A stretch of DNA of 64,000 nucleotides from Polaribacter sp. Hel1_33_78 (GCF_900106075.1 NZ_LT629794.1:1716001-1780000); one strand, 5' to 3'. Shown: positions 19,758 through 29,335, numbered from the stretch's first letter. The notes: a model not told the origin generated them from the letters alone. Translations and numbers: made by a program.

Positions 19758-19864
19758 AAAAAGTACATTTATTCTATTAAAATATTTCTGGTAACTCATT
19801 TTAATATATATTTGTTTTGTTATTGAGAAATCGATAACACTTTTTCTTTTTCATAGCAATTTTT

Positions 19865-19897
19865 CCCACTCAAAATTTTATTTTGAGTGGGTTTTTT
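19865..19897 (+). terminator. Intrinsic terminator after dnaJ
   Basis: A perfect 11-bp stem (CCCACTCAAAA with TTTTGAGTGGG), a five-base loop and six T residues end the grpE-dnaJ transcript just before the RNase P RNA. Confidence 0.92.
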
Positions 19898-19914
19898 AAA
19901 GTTAAAATAATATT

Positions 19915-20215
19915 AGCAGACTTATCTTATCGCCCTGAACTTGATTCAGGGAGGAAAGTCCGGACACCATGGAGTAATCATAGCGGATAACATCCGTCCA
20001 ACGTAAGTTGAGGACAAGTGCAACAGAAAGCAAGTACAGTTCGGCTGTAGTGAAACCAGGTAAACTCTATGAGGTGCAATGCCATGTAAATTAGAGCTTG
20101 AGAGCTACTCGCTCGATTCTAAAGGGTAGGCAGATAGATTCTGAAAGTAATTTTAGAACTAGATAAATGATAAGAACCTTATTTTAGGGTACAGAATTCG
20201 GCTTACAAGTCTGCT
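19915..20215 (+). ncRNA. rnpB: RNase P RNA
   Basis: This is the catalytic RNA of RNase P, which matures tRNA 5' ends. The conserved core is present: GAGGAAAGTCCGGACACC near 19951 (P4 5' strand region), the ACAGAAAGCAAG segment, GAAACCAGGTAAACTC, and the closing ACAGAATTCGGCTTACA near 20190-20206. The ends pair as P1, AGCAGACTT (19915-19923) with AAGTCTGCT (20207-20215), and are followed by a T-rich run that likely terminates it. At about 300 bases it is on the short side for the bacterial A type. The rnpA protein gene is not in the window. Confidence 0.95.
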
Positions 20216-20402
20216 TTTTACTTTTATTTTATGAAATTCGCATAAAAAACCTCAAAATATGGGTTTTCATTAAATTAAATGCAGTTTTATTTAAAATAAG
20301 TTTTATTTATTGATAAATTACTGCAATCTATTATTTATAGTTTAAAATTGATTTTATTACTGTAAATTTGTTTTTCAAACCTCTTAAAAACTTATATATA
20401 AT

Positions 20403-22670
20403 ATGGCTTTTGATATTGATATGATTAAGCAAGTGTACGCTTCTATGTCAGAACGTGTTGACGCTGCTCGCGAAATTACAGGAAGACCTTTAACGCTTTC
20501 TGAGAAAATTTTATACACTCATTTATGGGATGGTAATCCTGAAAAAGCATTTGTAAGAGGAAAAGATTATGTGGATTTTGCTCCAGACAGAATTGCTTTA
20601 CAAGATGCTACTGCCCAAATGGCATTATTGCAATTCATGCAAGCAGGTAAAAGCAAAGTAGCAGTCCCTACAACGACACACTGTGATCATTTAATACAAG
20701 CTAAAAACGGAGCAAGTACAGATTTACAATCAGCTTTAAATACCAGTAATGAAGTATTTAATTTTTTAGAGTCTGTTTCTAATAAATATGGTTTAGGTTT
20801 TTGGAAGCCAGGAGCTGGAATTATACATCAAGTAGTTTTAGAAAATTATGCATTTCCAGGAGGAATGATGATCGGTACAGATTCACATACAGTGAACGCT
20901 GGAGGATTAGGTATGATTGCAATTGGAGTTGGTGGAGCAGATGCTGTGGATGTTATGGCAGGTATGGCTTGGGAATTAAAGTTTCCAAAACTAATTGGAG
21001 TAAAGTTAACTGGGAAACTTTCCGGTTGGACTGCACCAAAAGATGTTATTTTAAAAGTAGCTGGTATTGTTTCAGCGAAAGGAGGAACTGGAGCTATTGT
21101 AGAATATTTTGGTGAAGGCGCAAAAGGAATGTCGTGTACCGGAAAAGGTACCATTTGTAATATGGGCGCAGAAATAGGAGCAACAACTTCTACTTTTGGG
21201 TATGATGAGTCTATGGAACGTTATTTGCGCGCTACAGACAGAGATGATGTGGCTGATGCGGCTAATAAAGTTAAAGAATATTTAACTGGTGATGCTGAAG
21301 TATATGCAAATCCAGAACAATATTTTGATCAAGTTATCGAAATTAATCTATCAGAATTAAGTCCGTTATTAAATGGACCATTTACACCAGATTTATCTAC
21401 AAAAGTAGGTTCAGAAATGACTACTATTGCGAATAAAAATGATTGGCCATTAAAAGTAGAATGGGGTTTAATAGGTTCTTGTACAAACTCTTCTTATGAA
21501 GATTTATCTAGAGCTGCTTCAATAGCCCAACAAGCAATTGATAAAGGTTTAGGTACAAAGGCTGAATTTGGAATTAATCCGGGTTCTGAAAAAGTGCGTT
21601 ATACAGCCTCTAGAGATGGCATTTTAGAAGTTTTTGAAAATTTAAATGCTAAAATTTTCACAAATGCTTGTGGGCCATGTATAGGTCAATGGGCTCGTTA
21701 TGAGGATCCTAAAAATGCACCTAAGAATTCAATAATTCATTCTTTTAATAGAAATTTTGCAAAACGTGCAGATGGTAATCCTAATACACATGCTTTTGTT
21801 GCATCACCAGAAATGGTTGCAGCCATTACTATTGCTGGAAGATTAGATTTTAATCCGATGACGGATAAACTAATAAACAGAAATGGGGAAGAAGTAATGT
21901 TAGATGAACCAACTGGATGGGAATTACCTCCAAAAGGTTTTGAAGTAAAAGATGATGGTTATTTAGCGCCAGAAGAAGATGGAAGTGGAGTTGATATTAA
22001 TGTAAATCCAGATTCTGAAAGGTTAGAATTATTAACAGCTTTTACTCCTTTAGGAAATGATTTATCTGGAGTGAAATTATTAATAAAAGCGCATGGAAAA
22101 TGTACAACAGATCATATTTCTATGGCTGGACCTTGGTTGCGTTACAGAGGTCATTTAGATAATATTTCTAACAATTGCTTAATTGGTGCAGTAAATGCCT
22201 ATAACATGAATACCAACTTTGTAAAAAGTCAGTTAAATGGAGAATATGATGCTGTCCCAAAAACAGCTAGAGCCTATAAAGCTGCCGGAATTAATACAAT
22301 TGTAGTTGGAGATCATAATTATGGTGAAGGTTCTTCTAGGGAACATGCAGCTATGGAACCACGTCATTTAGGTGTTGCCGCAGTATTGGTAAAATCTTTT
22401 GCTAGAATACACGAAACAAACCTTAAAAAACAAGGTATGTTAGGGTTAACTTTTGCTAATGAAGCTGATTATGATTTAATTCAAGAAGACGATACTTTTA
22501 ATTTTATAGATTTAAATGAATTTACTCCAGGGAAACCATTAAACTTAGAAGTTGTCCATGCTGATGGAAGTAAAGACATGATAATAGCAAATCACACTTA
22601 TAATAAAGGACAAATAGAATGGTATAATGAAGGGTCCGCGTTAAATCTAATTAAAAAGCAAAACGCTTAA
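20403..22670 (+). CDS. acn: Aconitate hydratase, mitochondrial type
   Basis: Aconitase isomerises citrate to isocitrate in the TCA cycle using a [4Fe-4S] cluster. The 755-residue protein is of the mitochondrial (ACO2-like) type rather than AcnB. Cluster cysteines are visible in [10 protein letters not shown] (about residue 360) and ACGPCIGQW (about residue 425). Substrate-binding parts include [17 protein letters not shown] and, in the swivelling domain, [12 protein letters not shown]. The start fits the family N-terminus ([15 protein letters not shown]). A TAAATTTG sequence at 20363-20370 is a candidate -7 box, 33 bases upstream. A terminator follows at 22691. Confidence 0.96.
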   Translation: MAFDIDMIKQVYASMSERVDAAREITGRPLTLSEKILYTHLWDGNPEKAFVRGKDYVDFAPDRIALQDATAQMALLQFMQAGKSKVAVPTTTHCDHLIQAKNGASTDLQSALNTSNEVFNFLESVSNKYGLGFWKPGAGIIHQVVLENYAFPGGMMIGTDSHTVNAGGLGMIAIGVGGADAVDVMAGMAWELKFPKLIGVKLTGKLSGWTAPKDVILKVAGIVSAKGGTGAIVEYFGEGAKGMSCTGKGTICNMGAEIGATTSTFGYDESMERYLRATDRDDVADAANKVKEYLTGDAEVYANPEQYFDQVIEINLSELSPLLNGPFTPDLSTKVGSEMTTIANKNDWPLKVEWGLIGSCTNSSYEDLSRAASIAQQAIDKGLGTKAEFGINPGSEKVRYTASRDGILEVFENLNAKIFTNACGPCIGQWARYEDPKNAPKNSIIHSFNRNFAKRADGNPNTHAFVASPEMVAAITIAGRLDFNPMTDKLINRNGEEVMLDEPTGWELPPKGFEVKDDGYLAPEEDGSGVDINVNPDSERLELLTAFTPLGNDLSGVKLLIKAHGKCTTDHISMAGPWLRYRGHLDNISNNCLIGAVNAYNMNTNFVKSQLNGEYDAVPKTARAYKAAGINTIVVGDHNYGEGSSREHAAMEPRHLGVAAVLVKSFARIHETNLKKQGMLGLTFANEADYDLIQEDDTFNFIDLNEFTPGKPLNLEVVHADGSKDMIIANHTYNKGQIEWYNEGSALNLIKKQNA

Positions 22671-22690
22671 AATAAAATATTTTGATATAG

Positions 22691-22720
22691 AAACTCCTGA
22701 AGAAATTCAGGAGTTTTTTT
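22691..22720 (+). terminator. Intrinsic terminator after aconitase
   Basis: An 11-bp stem (AAACTCCTGAA with TTCAGGAGTTT), a GAAA loop and a run of T. The remaining 250 bases to the next gene are AT-rich and show nothing else. Confidence 0.9.
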
Positions 22721-22973
22721 ATGCAAATAAAAAATGCCAATATAGTTCTAACTAAAATTTCGCAACAACTAAAAAACCAATTATTAAATTTAATTAGCAT
22801 TAATTTTCAAAGGTATTTTATAGATTTCTCATTTTTCATTCCTCTTAATGCAACTAGTTTATATTTTATTAACCTTTAATTTATCAAAAATAAAATCGAT
22901 AGTAAAAAACAGATATTTAACTTTTTTCATTAACATATTACAAGTCAAAAAAAGAAGTGAAAAAGTAGTCTTG

Positions 22974-23837
22974 TTATTTAGTTAAGACTTGTTGTAGTGA
23001 AAAATTAATACACTTTTCGAATTCTTCCTTAGATAAAGAAAGAAAATCTCCAATTCCTTTGTGCATATTTGGGTTATAGTGTCTAGTAGATCTTTTTAAA
23101 TTAAAGAATGTTCCTTTTGTATCTTCGATTATGTCAGAGGCATTAAATACAGGTGAAAAATCTTTTATCTCTTTTTCTTTAGTCCAAAGTACATTTCCTT
23201 TTTTATTAGAGGCTATAATCATTATTTTAACTTTGAATTGTATAGATTTTATCTTATTATTTTTATGGACTTTTGCTGTAAATTTTGAGATTCCTAAGTT
23301 CTCGAAATGTATTTTTATTTCATAATACTCATCAGCTTTAAATTTGACCCTTTTTAGTTTTTTATTTGGCAAAGAAAAGGATAGTTTATTTTTTCCAGTA
23401 GCATTTGTGACTACATTACCCATCATACCCAAAGCTTTACCGAACATTTTACCTGCCTTTGATTTCTTTTTAAAATAATTCACAGTTTCTGCATCTGTAT
23501 TGGTTGCTATGATTGCAGATAAGCCTGATAATAATTTATCGGTCTCTTTGGAATTAAACATTTCATAAGTATTTACATTATTAGGGTTATCAAGTCGATT
23601 TCTCTCTAGAAATCTTTCATCAACTTTATCCCTATACATAGCATACCCCATTTTATGTATAAAAATTGAGTTATCAGCATTTTTAACCAAAGCACGCTCC
23701 ATCAAATCTTCATCGACATTTAATTGAACTTTATAAATGAACCCTTTTTTTTCAAAAATTTTACTATTGTTTTTAATTGAAAAAGAAAATAAGAATACTG
23801 ATATTATTGAACAGAGAAATAATTTACTTTTAGTCAT
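22974..23837 (-). CDS. Exported protein of unknown function
   Basis: I do not recognise this 287-residue protein. It has a clear N-terminal export signal (KSKLFLCSIISVFLFSFS, residues 3-20) and no further membrane segments. The mature part is Lys/Asn-rich. A central GKMFGKALGMMGNVVTNATGK stretch (about residues 130-150) could be amphipathic, and the second half looks like alternating beta strands (IKSIQFKVKIMIIA). No lipobox cysteine or catalytic motif stands out. It stands alone between two divergently placed units and has no obvious operon partner. Confidence 0.7.
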   Translation of the reverse strand: MTKSKLFLCSIISVFLFSFSIKNNSKIFEKKGFIYKVQLNVDEDLMERALVKNADNSIFIHKMGYAMYRDKVDERFLERNRLDNPNNVNTYEMFNSKETDKLLSGLSAIIATNTDAETVNYFKKKSKAGKMFGKALGMMGNVVTNATGKNKLSFSLPNKKLKRVKFKADEYYEIKIHFENLGISKFTAKVHKNNKIKSIQFKVKIMIIASNKKGNVLWTKEKEIKDFSPVFNASDIIEDTKGTFFNLKRSTRHYNPNMHKGIGDFLSLSKEEFEKCINFSLQQVLTK

Positions 23838-24015
23838 TTTTTTAAATTAAGAGATTAGTAATTGTTACTTATTATGTGAATTTTATATTGTTGACTAAAT
23901 TTACCAGATGAAATAAATTATGATAAATTAATGCACTTTGTTAAGAAAACAATCTTTGTTTTGCTAATATAAAAAAATATTTTAATAAGTCATATATTAA
24001 TAAAAAGCCATAATA

Positions 24016-26220
24016 CTATTTTGCTTTCTGAACGAGCTCTATTTTTTCTAAAGAAGTTTTGGTTGTAAAAATACCGTAATTAATGGTGATACTTTTTTTA
24101 TCAATTTTATCAATGGTACCAACAGAATTTGAATCTATAATTCTTACTTTGTCATTTATTTTATAAATATAGGTTGCTTTTTCTTTGGCGATTTTTACTT
24201 CTTCTTGTTTCTTTTCCTTGCGCACTTCAACCACTTTTTCTAAAACCTCTTTTTCTACTTTTTTAATCACATCTTGAAGTTGTTTTTCAACAACCTTAGC
24301 TTTTTGTTTCTGTGATTTTGTTTTCGGATTTAAAGGATTTTTTTTCGCATATTTAACCTTTTCATCAACAACCCATTTATTAAAATTGGTATTCAATTCT
24401 TTCTTATTGTTATTCTGAAAGTATTTGTTTAAAAATTCGTTAATTTTTCTTCCTAAAGAAAGCATTCTTTGGTTATTGTCATATAATTCTTGAAATCCCG
24501 CTAATTTCAACTGAATTTTATCTTCCTTTTCTTGTAAACTTTCTAAATGCTCTTGTCCCTTCGATTTCTGCTTTTCTAAATTATCAGAATTTCTCTGTAA
24601 TTTGGTTCTTTCTTTTTGCAATTTAGAAATGGTTTTATCTAAACGGACTTTTTCAGTATCTACACGTTTTTTTGCTTTATTGATAATGCTAAAAGGAATT
24701 CCGTTTTTTTGCGCCACTTCAAACGTAAAAGAACTTCCAGCTTGTCCTATAAATAATTTATACAAAGGTTCCAAACTGTGCTCATCAAACTGCATGTTTG
24801 CATTGGTAACATTCTCTAGTTCGTTTGCTAATACTTTTAAATTGGAGTAGTGGGTTGTTATAATTCCGAAAGCTTTTTTCTCATAAAACTCTTCTAAGAA
24901 AATTTCTGCCAATGCACCACCCAATTCAGGATCTGAACCTGTACCAAATTCATCAATTAAAAAAAGTGTTTTTTCATTACATCTGCGTAAAAAATAACGC
25001 ATATTTTTTAAACGATAACTATAGGTACTTAATTGGTTTTCAATAGATTGATTATCTCCTATATCTGTTAAAATAGTATCAAAAATATAGGTTTGACTGC
25101 GTTCGTCCACGGGAATTAAAATACCACTTTGCAGCATTAATTGTAATAAACCAATCGTCTTTAAAGTGATACTTTTTCCCCCAGCATTTGGACCAGAAAT
25201 AACAATAATTTGTTGTTTTTCATTCAACTCTATAGACTGGGAAATAGTTTCTAAATTTTGTTCTTTATTTTTTCTCCATAAAATTGGATGCAATGCATTT
25301 TTAAAAAAAACTCTTTTTTCTTTCGTAATTAAAGGTAAAATAGCATTTATTTCTCGTGCATATTTTGCTTTCGCACCTACTAAATCTGTATGCACTAAAA
25401 AACCCAAATATTCTTCTAAAAGAGGTGTAAAAGGACGAATAGTTTCGGCTAGTGTTCGTAATATTTTAACAACTTCCTGCTTTTCTTCATACACTAAATT
25501 TTGAAATTCTCTGCTATAGGCAAGTGTTGCTTGTGGCGCTATATATACAATATTACCAGACTTTGAAGATCCTAACAAGCTTCCCGCAATTTTACGTCTA
25601 TGCATTGCAGAAACTGCTAAAACACGTTGATTATCTACAATGGTTTCTTTAATATCATCTAAATACCCTGCTGCAATAGCTTTTGACAAAGCACTTGAAA
25701 AACTAGCACCAATTTTACCACGAATATTATTAATGTCTCTTCTAATTTGTTTTAGAACAGAAGAAGCATTGTTTTTTACTTCACCAGAAATATCAATGAT
25801 CTTTTTAATTTCGTCATCTATATAAGACGTAAATTCTATTTTTTGAGAAAGCTCATAAAAAGCAGGAAACTGAATTTTAAATTTCTTGAAAAATTTTATT
25901 AATTCATTTACGGTTAAAGAAGTAGTTGCAATTTTTAAAAAGGCTTCTGTATCTAAAAAACTATTTTCTATTGCCAAACGTTTTACACTTTCTGTAATAT
26001 TATCAAAACCATGATTTGGCACTCTATTTTCACTTTGAAAAGAAGATAGGTATTCATTTACCAAATGCAACTCTATAAATAGCTGTTTTCTGCTACTTAT
26101 GGGATGAATTTCACGCACACTTTCTTTTCCTAAACCAGAAATACAATGTTCCGATACATGCTGTAAAACAGTCAAAAATTCTAAATCCTGTAATGTTTTT
26201 TCTGAAATATTAGTGCTCAA
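24016..26220 (-). CDS. mutS2: MutS2-type ATPase lacking the Smr nuclease domain
   Basis: MutS2 proteins act on recombination intermediates or, in some bacteria, on stalled ribosomes. The 734 residues include the core and clamp helices, a Walker A GPNAGGKS (about residue 345), Walker B LIDEFGTGSDP (about 425), and the ABC-family THYSNLKVLA. A long charged coiled-coil (about 525-680) leads to a small KOW-like beta domain (YKINDKVRIIDSNSVGTIDKI) where the protein ends. The C-terminal Smr domain with its LDLRG and HG(T/K)G signatures, present in Bacillus MutS2 (about 785 residues), is absent. It is divergent from ung. Confidence 0.92.
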   Translation of the reverse strand: MSTNISEKTLQDLEFLTVLQHVSEHCISGLGKESVREIHPISSRKQLFIELHLVNEYLSSFQSENRVPNHGFDNITESVKRLAIENSFLDTEAFLKIATTSLTVNELIKFFKKFKIQFPAFYELSQKIEFTSYIDDEIKKIIDISGEVKNNASSVLKQIRRDINNIRGKIGASFSSALSKAIAAGYLDDIKETIVDNQRVLAVSAMHRRKIAGSLLGSSKSGNIVYIAPQATLAYSREFQNLVYEEKQEVVKILRTLAETIRPFTPLLEEYLGFLVHTDLVGAKAKYAREINAILPLITKEKRVFFKNALHPILWRKNKEQNLETISQSIELNEKQQIIVISGPNAGGKSITLKTIGLLQLMLQSGILIPVDERSQTYIFDTILTDIGDNQSIENQLSTYSYRLKNMRYFLRRCNEKTLFLIDEFGTGSDPELGGALAEIFLEEFYEKKAFGIITTHYSNLKVLANELENVTNANMQFDEHSLEPLYKLFIGQAGSSFTFEVAQKNGIPFSIINKAKKRVDTEKVRLDKTISKLQKERTKLQRNSDNLEKQKSKGQEHLESLQEKEDKIQLKLAGFQELYDNNQRMLSLGRKINEFLNKYFQNNNKKELNTNFNKWVVDEKVKYAKKNPLNPKTKSQKQKAKVVEKQLQDVIKKVEKEVLEKVVEVRKEKKQEEVKIAKEKATYIYKINDKVRIIDSNSVGTIDKIDKKSITINYGIFTTKTSLEKIELVQKAK

Positions 26221-26348
26221 ATTCGTAATTTTGATATATTAAAGATTGTAAGTTCGAGTATCGTTAAAATAAATAAAAAACAACTTTCCACGTCACTCTA
26301 AAAGAAATTGTATATAATTATTAATCTTTGTAACAAAAATAAGAAACA

Positions 26349-27011
26349 ATGACGCTAAAAATGGCTGTTAGCTGGAAAAATATTTTACAAAACGAATGTG
26401 AAAAACCATATTACAAAAATTTAATCAATTTTGTAGAAAAAGAATATAATCATCATCAATGTTTTCCAAAAAAAGAAGACATTTTTGCTGCATTTAAATT
26501 TTGTTCTTTGAACGACCTGAAAGTAGTTATTATTGGTCAAGATCCTTATCATGGAGAAAACCAAGCAAATGGTTTGTGTTTTTCTGTAAAAGACGGAATT
26601 AAGCATCCACCCTCTTTAGTAAATATTTTAAAAGAGATTGCTACAGATGTAGGTAAAAAATATCCACAAAGTGGAAATTTAGAAAAATGGGCAAAACAAG
26701 GAGTTTTACTTTTGAATGCCACTTTAACCGTAAGAGCTCATGAAGCTGGAAGTCATCAAAATCATGATTGGGAAACTTTTACGGATCAAGTAATTTCGAA
26801 AGTTTCTGATGAAAAAGAAAATGTAGTTTTTTTACTTTGGGGCAAATTTGCAGAAAGTAAAATAAAATTAATAAACATGGACAAACATAAAGTGTATATT
26901 GCTCCGCATCCTTCACCTTTAGGTGCTTGGAGAGGTTGGTTTGGGAGTCAACATTTCTCTAAAACCAATGAATATTTGAAATTTAATGGAAAAAAGGAAA
27001 TTGACTGGTAA
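26349..27011 (+). CDS. ung: Uracil-DNA glycosylase
   Basis: Ung removes uracil from DNA to start base excision repair. The 220-residue protein has the family 1 signatures: the water-activating GQDPYHG (Asp about residue 65), the uracil-recognition region PPSLVNI, LLLNATLTVR, and the DNA-intercalating loop HPSPLGAWRGWFG with the catalytic His near residue 190. It ends in the family IDW. The start may be the internal methionine at residue 5 (MAVSWKN). It is divergent from mutS2. Confidence 0.97.
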   Translation: MTLKMAVSWKNILQNECEKPYYKNLINFVEKEYNHHQCFPKKEDIFAAFKFCSLNDLKVVIIGQDPYHGENQANGLCFSVKDGIKHPPSLVNILKEIATDVGKKYPQSGNLEKWAKQGVLLLNATLTVRAHEAGSHQNHDWETFTDQVISKVSDEKENVVFLLWGKFAESKIKLINMDKHKVYIAPHPSPLGAWRGWFGSQHFSKTNEYLKFNGKKEIDW

Positions 27012-27037
27012 AAAAAAATCCGCTTAAAAAGCGGATT
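27011..27037 (-). terminator. Intrinsic terminator, leftward
   Basis: AATCCGCTT pairs with AAGCGGATT around an AAA loop; read on the minus strand the stem is followed by eight or more T. It ends the transcript of the 45-residue lipoprotein gene and could also work weakly for ung. Confidence 0.75.
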
Positions 27038-27069
27038 AATTGAATTTAAAATTAAGAAACAAGTAAATT

Positions 27070-27207
27070 TTATAATAGATCAACTTGTTGTAATGTTGTT
27101 TGAATAGTTATACTATCTGCTAAACCACAAGATTGTGATGTGCTTCTACAAGATGAAAAACAAATGATTCCGATAATACAAACTGCAATAAATACTGCTT
27201 TTTTCAT
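27070..27207 (-). CDS. Small lipoprotein, 45 residues
   Basis: This short gene encodes MKKAVFIAVCIIG at the start, a hydrophobic core, and a lipobox-like FSSC with Cys20 as the likely lipid-attached residue, followed by only 25 mature residues (RSTSQSCGLAD and a Gln/Thr-rich end). A second cysteine (Cys27) lies in the mature part. The ATG has an AT-rich upstream region, the gene is bounded by a leftward terminator at 27011-27037, and it begins 18 bases after the stop of the binding-fold gene, so it may end that operon. I recall similar tiny CRSTS-containing lipoproteins in other Flavobacteriaceae, but no function. Confidence 0.7.
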   Translation of the reverse strand: MKKAVFIAVCIIGIICFSSCRSTSQSCGLADSITIQTTLQQVDLL

Positions 27208-27224
27208 GGTAATTTTTTTACAAG

Positions 27225-28085
27225 TTAAATATACATATTTTTTATGAAATTGCCCGAGATTTGCTTCTCTTTAATAACGTTAAATTGAACCATTTTATTT
27301 TGTATTCGTGTTATTAAATTTTTGGTAATAGGCTTACCGTCATTCCATTCTGTAATTTTTAACCATTTCTGAATGTCTTCTAATTGTTGCTCATACCTTT
27401 TTGCCAAAGTTTGATCAATAGCATCCCTATTTTTAAAGTATTTTGTTTCAAAATTTATAATATCTAAAACCTTTTTTACTTCCTCAAAATTATTTTCTAA
27501 AACTTCATTTCTAACTGCGACAACAAAACAGGGCCAAGGAGTTGGGCAGTCGTCAATTCTTCTAAAAACGCCTTGATCTACCAAAGGTTTTGTGGTAAAA
27601 TGTTCCCACATAAAATAATCTGCTTCACCATTGGTAAGCGCATTAATTCCGCCTTGTAAATTGCTAACTACTTTAAAATTTAATCTAGTAACATCCCAAC
27701 CTTGGTTGTATGCATTTACAATAGCCATTAAATGCGATCCAGAACCAAACCGACTAATAGCAATTACAGCATGTTCTAAGTCATTAATTTTTTTGAATGA
27801 CGATTTTGCACCCACATGAATCCCCCAAATTAAAGGTGTTTTTACAAAAGTCTGTACAATTTTAGATGGATTTCCTTCAGCAATATCTTTAATAATTCCT
27901 TCTGTTAATACAATAGCTATATCTACTTCCCCAGAACGCAATGCTGCACACATTTGTCCTGTTCCTCCTGGAAAATCTTGCCAACGTAAGTTTATATTAT
28001 GATTACTATATTCTTTATTTTTTAAGGTGACATACCATGGATAGTTAAAATGCTCTGGAACACCACCAACTTTTAGGTTTGTCAT
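27225..28085 (-). CDS. Cytosolic protein with periplasmic-binding-protein type II fold, Ca3427-like
   Basis: This 286-residue protein looks like a solute-binding protein of the SsuA/THI5/NMT1 superfamily but starts directly with the first beta strand (MTNLKVGGVPEHFNYPW) and has no signal peptide. Family-like features are FPGGTGQMCAALRSGEVDIAIVLTEG, ISRFGSGSHLMA and NGEADYFMWEHFTT. This matches my memory of the Ca3427-like group, which has cytosolic members in fungi and bacteria; the function is not settled, and the related THI5 is a pyrimidine-forming enzyme. Its ATG follows immediately on the stop of the nucleoside phosphorylase gene, so the two are made together. Assignment to the fold is solid; function is open. 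Confidence 0.7.
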   Translation of the reverse strand: MTNLKVGGVPEHFNYPWYVTLKNKEYSNHNINLRWQDFPGGTGQMCAALRSGEVDIAIVLTEGIIKDIAEGNPSKIVQTFVKTPLIWGIHVGAKSSFKKINDLEHAVIAISRFGSGSHLMAIVNAYNQGWDVTRLNFKVVSNLQGGINALTNGEADYFMWEHFTTKPLVDQGVFRRIDDCPTPWPCFVVAVRNEVLENNFEEVKKVLDIINFETKYFKNRDAIDQTLAKRYEQQLEDIQKWLKITEWNDGKPITKNLITRIQNKMVQFNVIKEKQISGNFIKNMYI

Positions 28086-28955
28086 TTACTCAACTAATTT
28101 CTCAAGTGTATATTCTATTAAATCGGCTACGACTTTCCCTGGATTTTCACTAAAAGTTCCGTTCGCTCTATTCGCAATAATTGCATTGATAGAACAAGCC
28201 TTATGACCTAACAATTTCGACAAACCATAAATAGCAGAAGTTTCCATTTCCAAATTGGTAATTCTATCTTCTTTAAAATGAAAGCTATCTATTTTATGGT
28301 TTAGATCAGGATCTTGCAACGCCAGCCTTAAAACTCTCCCCTGAGGTCCATAAAATCCACCAGCAGTCGCTGTAATTCCTTTATATGTTTTTTCTGAAGT
28401 AATTTTATTTTCTAACTCACTAGAATTTTTAATGACTAAAGGATGTGCTTTTTTAGAACTCCAATTTGTATGCGCTACAAAAGCATTTTCTATTTCTAAA
28501 TTTGAAATTTCATCAATTTGATAGGAGTGAAGCAAACCGTTTAAATCTAATCCATGAGAACTTACCACAAAAGAATCTACAGGAATATCTGCTTGTAGAG
28601 ATCCAGAAGTACCAATTCTAACAATATTTAGAGAAGTTACTTTTTCTTTTGGTTGCCTTGTTTCTAAGTCAATATTTACAAGAGCATCTAATTCGTTTAC
28701 AACAATATCAATATTATCGGGACCAATTCCGGTAGAAATAACTGAAAATCGTTTATTTTTATAAGTTCCTGTTGTGGTTTTAAATTCACGTTTTTGAGTA
28801 GTGAATTCTATGGAATCAAAGTGTTTAGATATTTTATCTACTCTATCTTGATCGCCAACGAAAATAATATTGTCGGCAATATTTTCTGGTCTTAAATTTA
28901 GATGATAAATACTACCATCAGGGTTTAAGATTAATTCAGATTGTTGAATACTCAT
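28086..28955 (-). CDS. Nucleoside phosphorylase, uridine/purine phosphorylase superfamily
   Basis: This enzyme is expected to cleave nucleosides with phosphate to base and ribose-1-phosphate. The 289-residue protein shows the PNP/UDP fold: IIFVGDQDRVDKI, the phosphate-binding STGIGPDNIDIV, IVRIGTSGSLQADI, and the ribose/base site TNLEMETSAIYGLSKLLGHKACSI. It is longer than E. coli Udp (253 residues) and diverges in the base-recognition loop (TAGGFYGPQGR), so the base is uncertain; uridine is a reasonable guess. It abuts the Ca3427-like gene with no spacing. Confidence 0.85.
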   Translation of the reverse strand: MSIQQSELILNPDGSIYHLNLRPENIADNIIFVGDQDRVDKISKHFDSIEFTTQKREFKTTTGTYKNKRFSVISTGIGPDNIDIVVNELDALVNIDLETRQPKEKVTSLNIVRIGTSGSLQADIPVDSFVVSSHGLDLNGLLHSYQIDEISNLEIENAFVAHTNWSSKKAHPLVIKNSSELENKITSEKTYKGITATAGGFYGPQGRVLRLALQDPDLNHKIDSFHFKEDRITNLEMETSAIYGLSKLLGHKACSINAIIANRANGTFSENPGKVVADLIEYTLEKLVE

Positions 28956-29144
28956 TTAAGCTGTAATTTGTAACATTTTTATTTCTCATTGTAAGATAAA
29001 AAACTGCATATATTAGAACCTCTAAGATAAGAAATAAGATTTCTTCTGTTCCTATAAAATTGATTAGATTTCGAATAAATACTTTATTTTTCTCGATAAT
29101 CTTATGGGGCTAAAAGTAGTAGATAAATTCTTTAAAGTTTCCAT
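28936..29144 (-). pseudogene. Small membrane protein gene with one frameshift
   Basis: From an ATG at 29144 the frame reads METLKNLSTTFSP and then leaves frame; adding one base in the CCCC run (about 29107-29110) continues it as HKIIEKNKVFIRNLINFIG, a membrane helix EEILFLILEVLIYAVFYLTM, and RNKNVTNYSLNEYSTI to a stop at 28936 that overlaps the phosphorylase start. The restored product would be 69 residues with one transmembrane helix. As it stands, the ATG frame stops after 26 codons. The natural start, the helix and the overlap suggest a real gene that was recently broken, is frameshifted programmatically, or carries a sequencing error. This is the main content of the 380-base gap. Confidence 0.45.
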
Positions 29145-29157
29145 ATAATGCCCCTTT

Positions 29158-29183
29158 GGAAATCTATAAAATTATAGGTTTCC
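29158..29183. repeat. 26-base palindrome upstream of the small membrane protein gene
   Basis: GGAAATCTATAA and TTATAGGTTTCC (one G-T pair) face each other across two bases, 14 bases before the ATG at 29144. It lacks a T run, so an operator or a ribosome-site hairpin is more likely than a terminator. The rest of the gap toward the SUI1-like gene shows nothing. Confidence 0.4.
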
Positions 29184-29335
29184 TAATGATGTTATATAAG
29201 TTTAGAAATTATTTATTATCCTAAGTTTTTTTCTGCAGTAATTTTTAAAACTATCTTTTTACTTTAATTAATTTAGATTAAACTAATGTGTAATACTGTA
29301 AATAAGTTGGTAATATGTTTTTGAATGATAAATAA

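Noticed and set aside
20846..21154. Open frames on the opposite strand of aconitase and of guaB
   Set aside because: They lie wholly inside well-supported genes and have the Pro/Ala/Ser-rich composition typical of antisense shadows.
27225..28955. MqnD plus MqnB (futalosine menaquinone pathway)
   Set aside because: A binding-fold protein beside a nucleoside-cleaving enzyme recalls this pathway, but the phosphorylase is uridine phosphorylase-sized and the fold protein lacks MqnD-like motifs; no other mqn gene is near.
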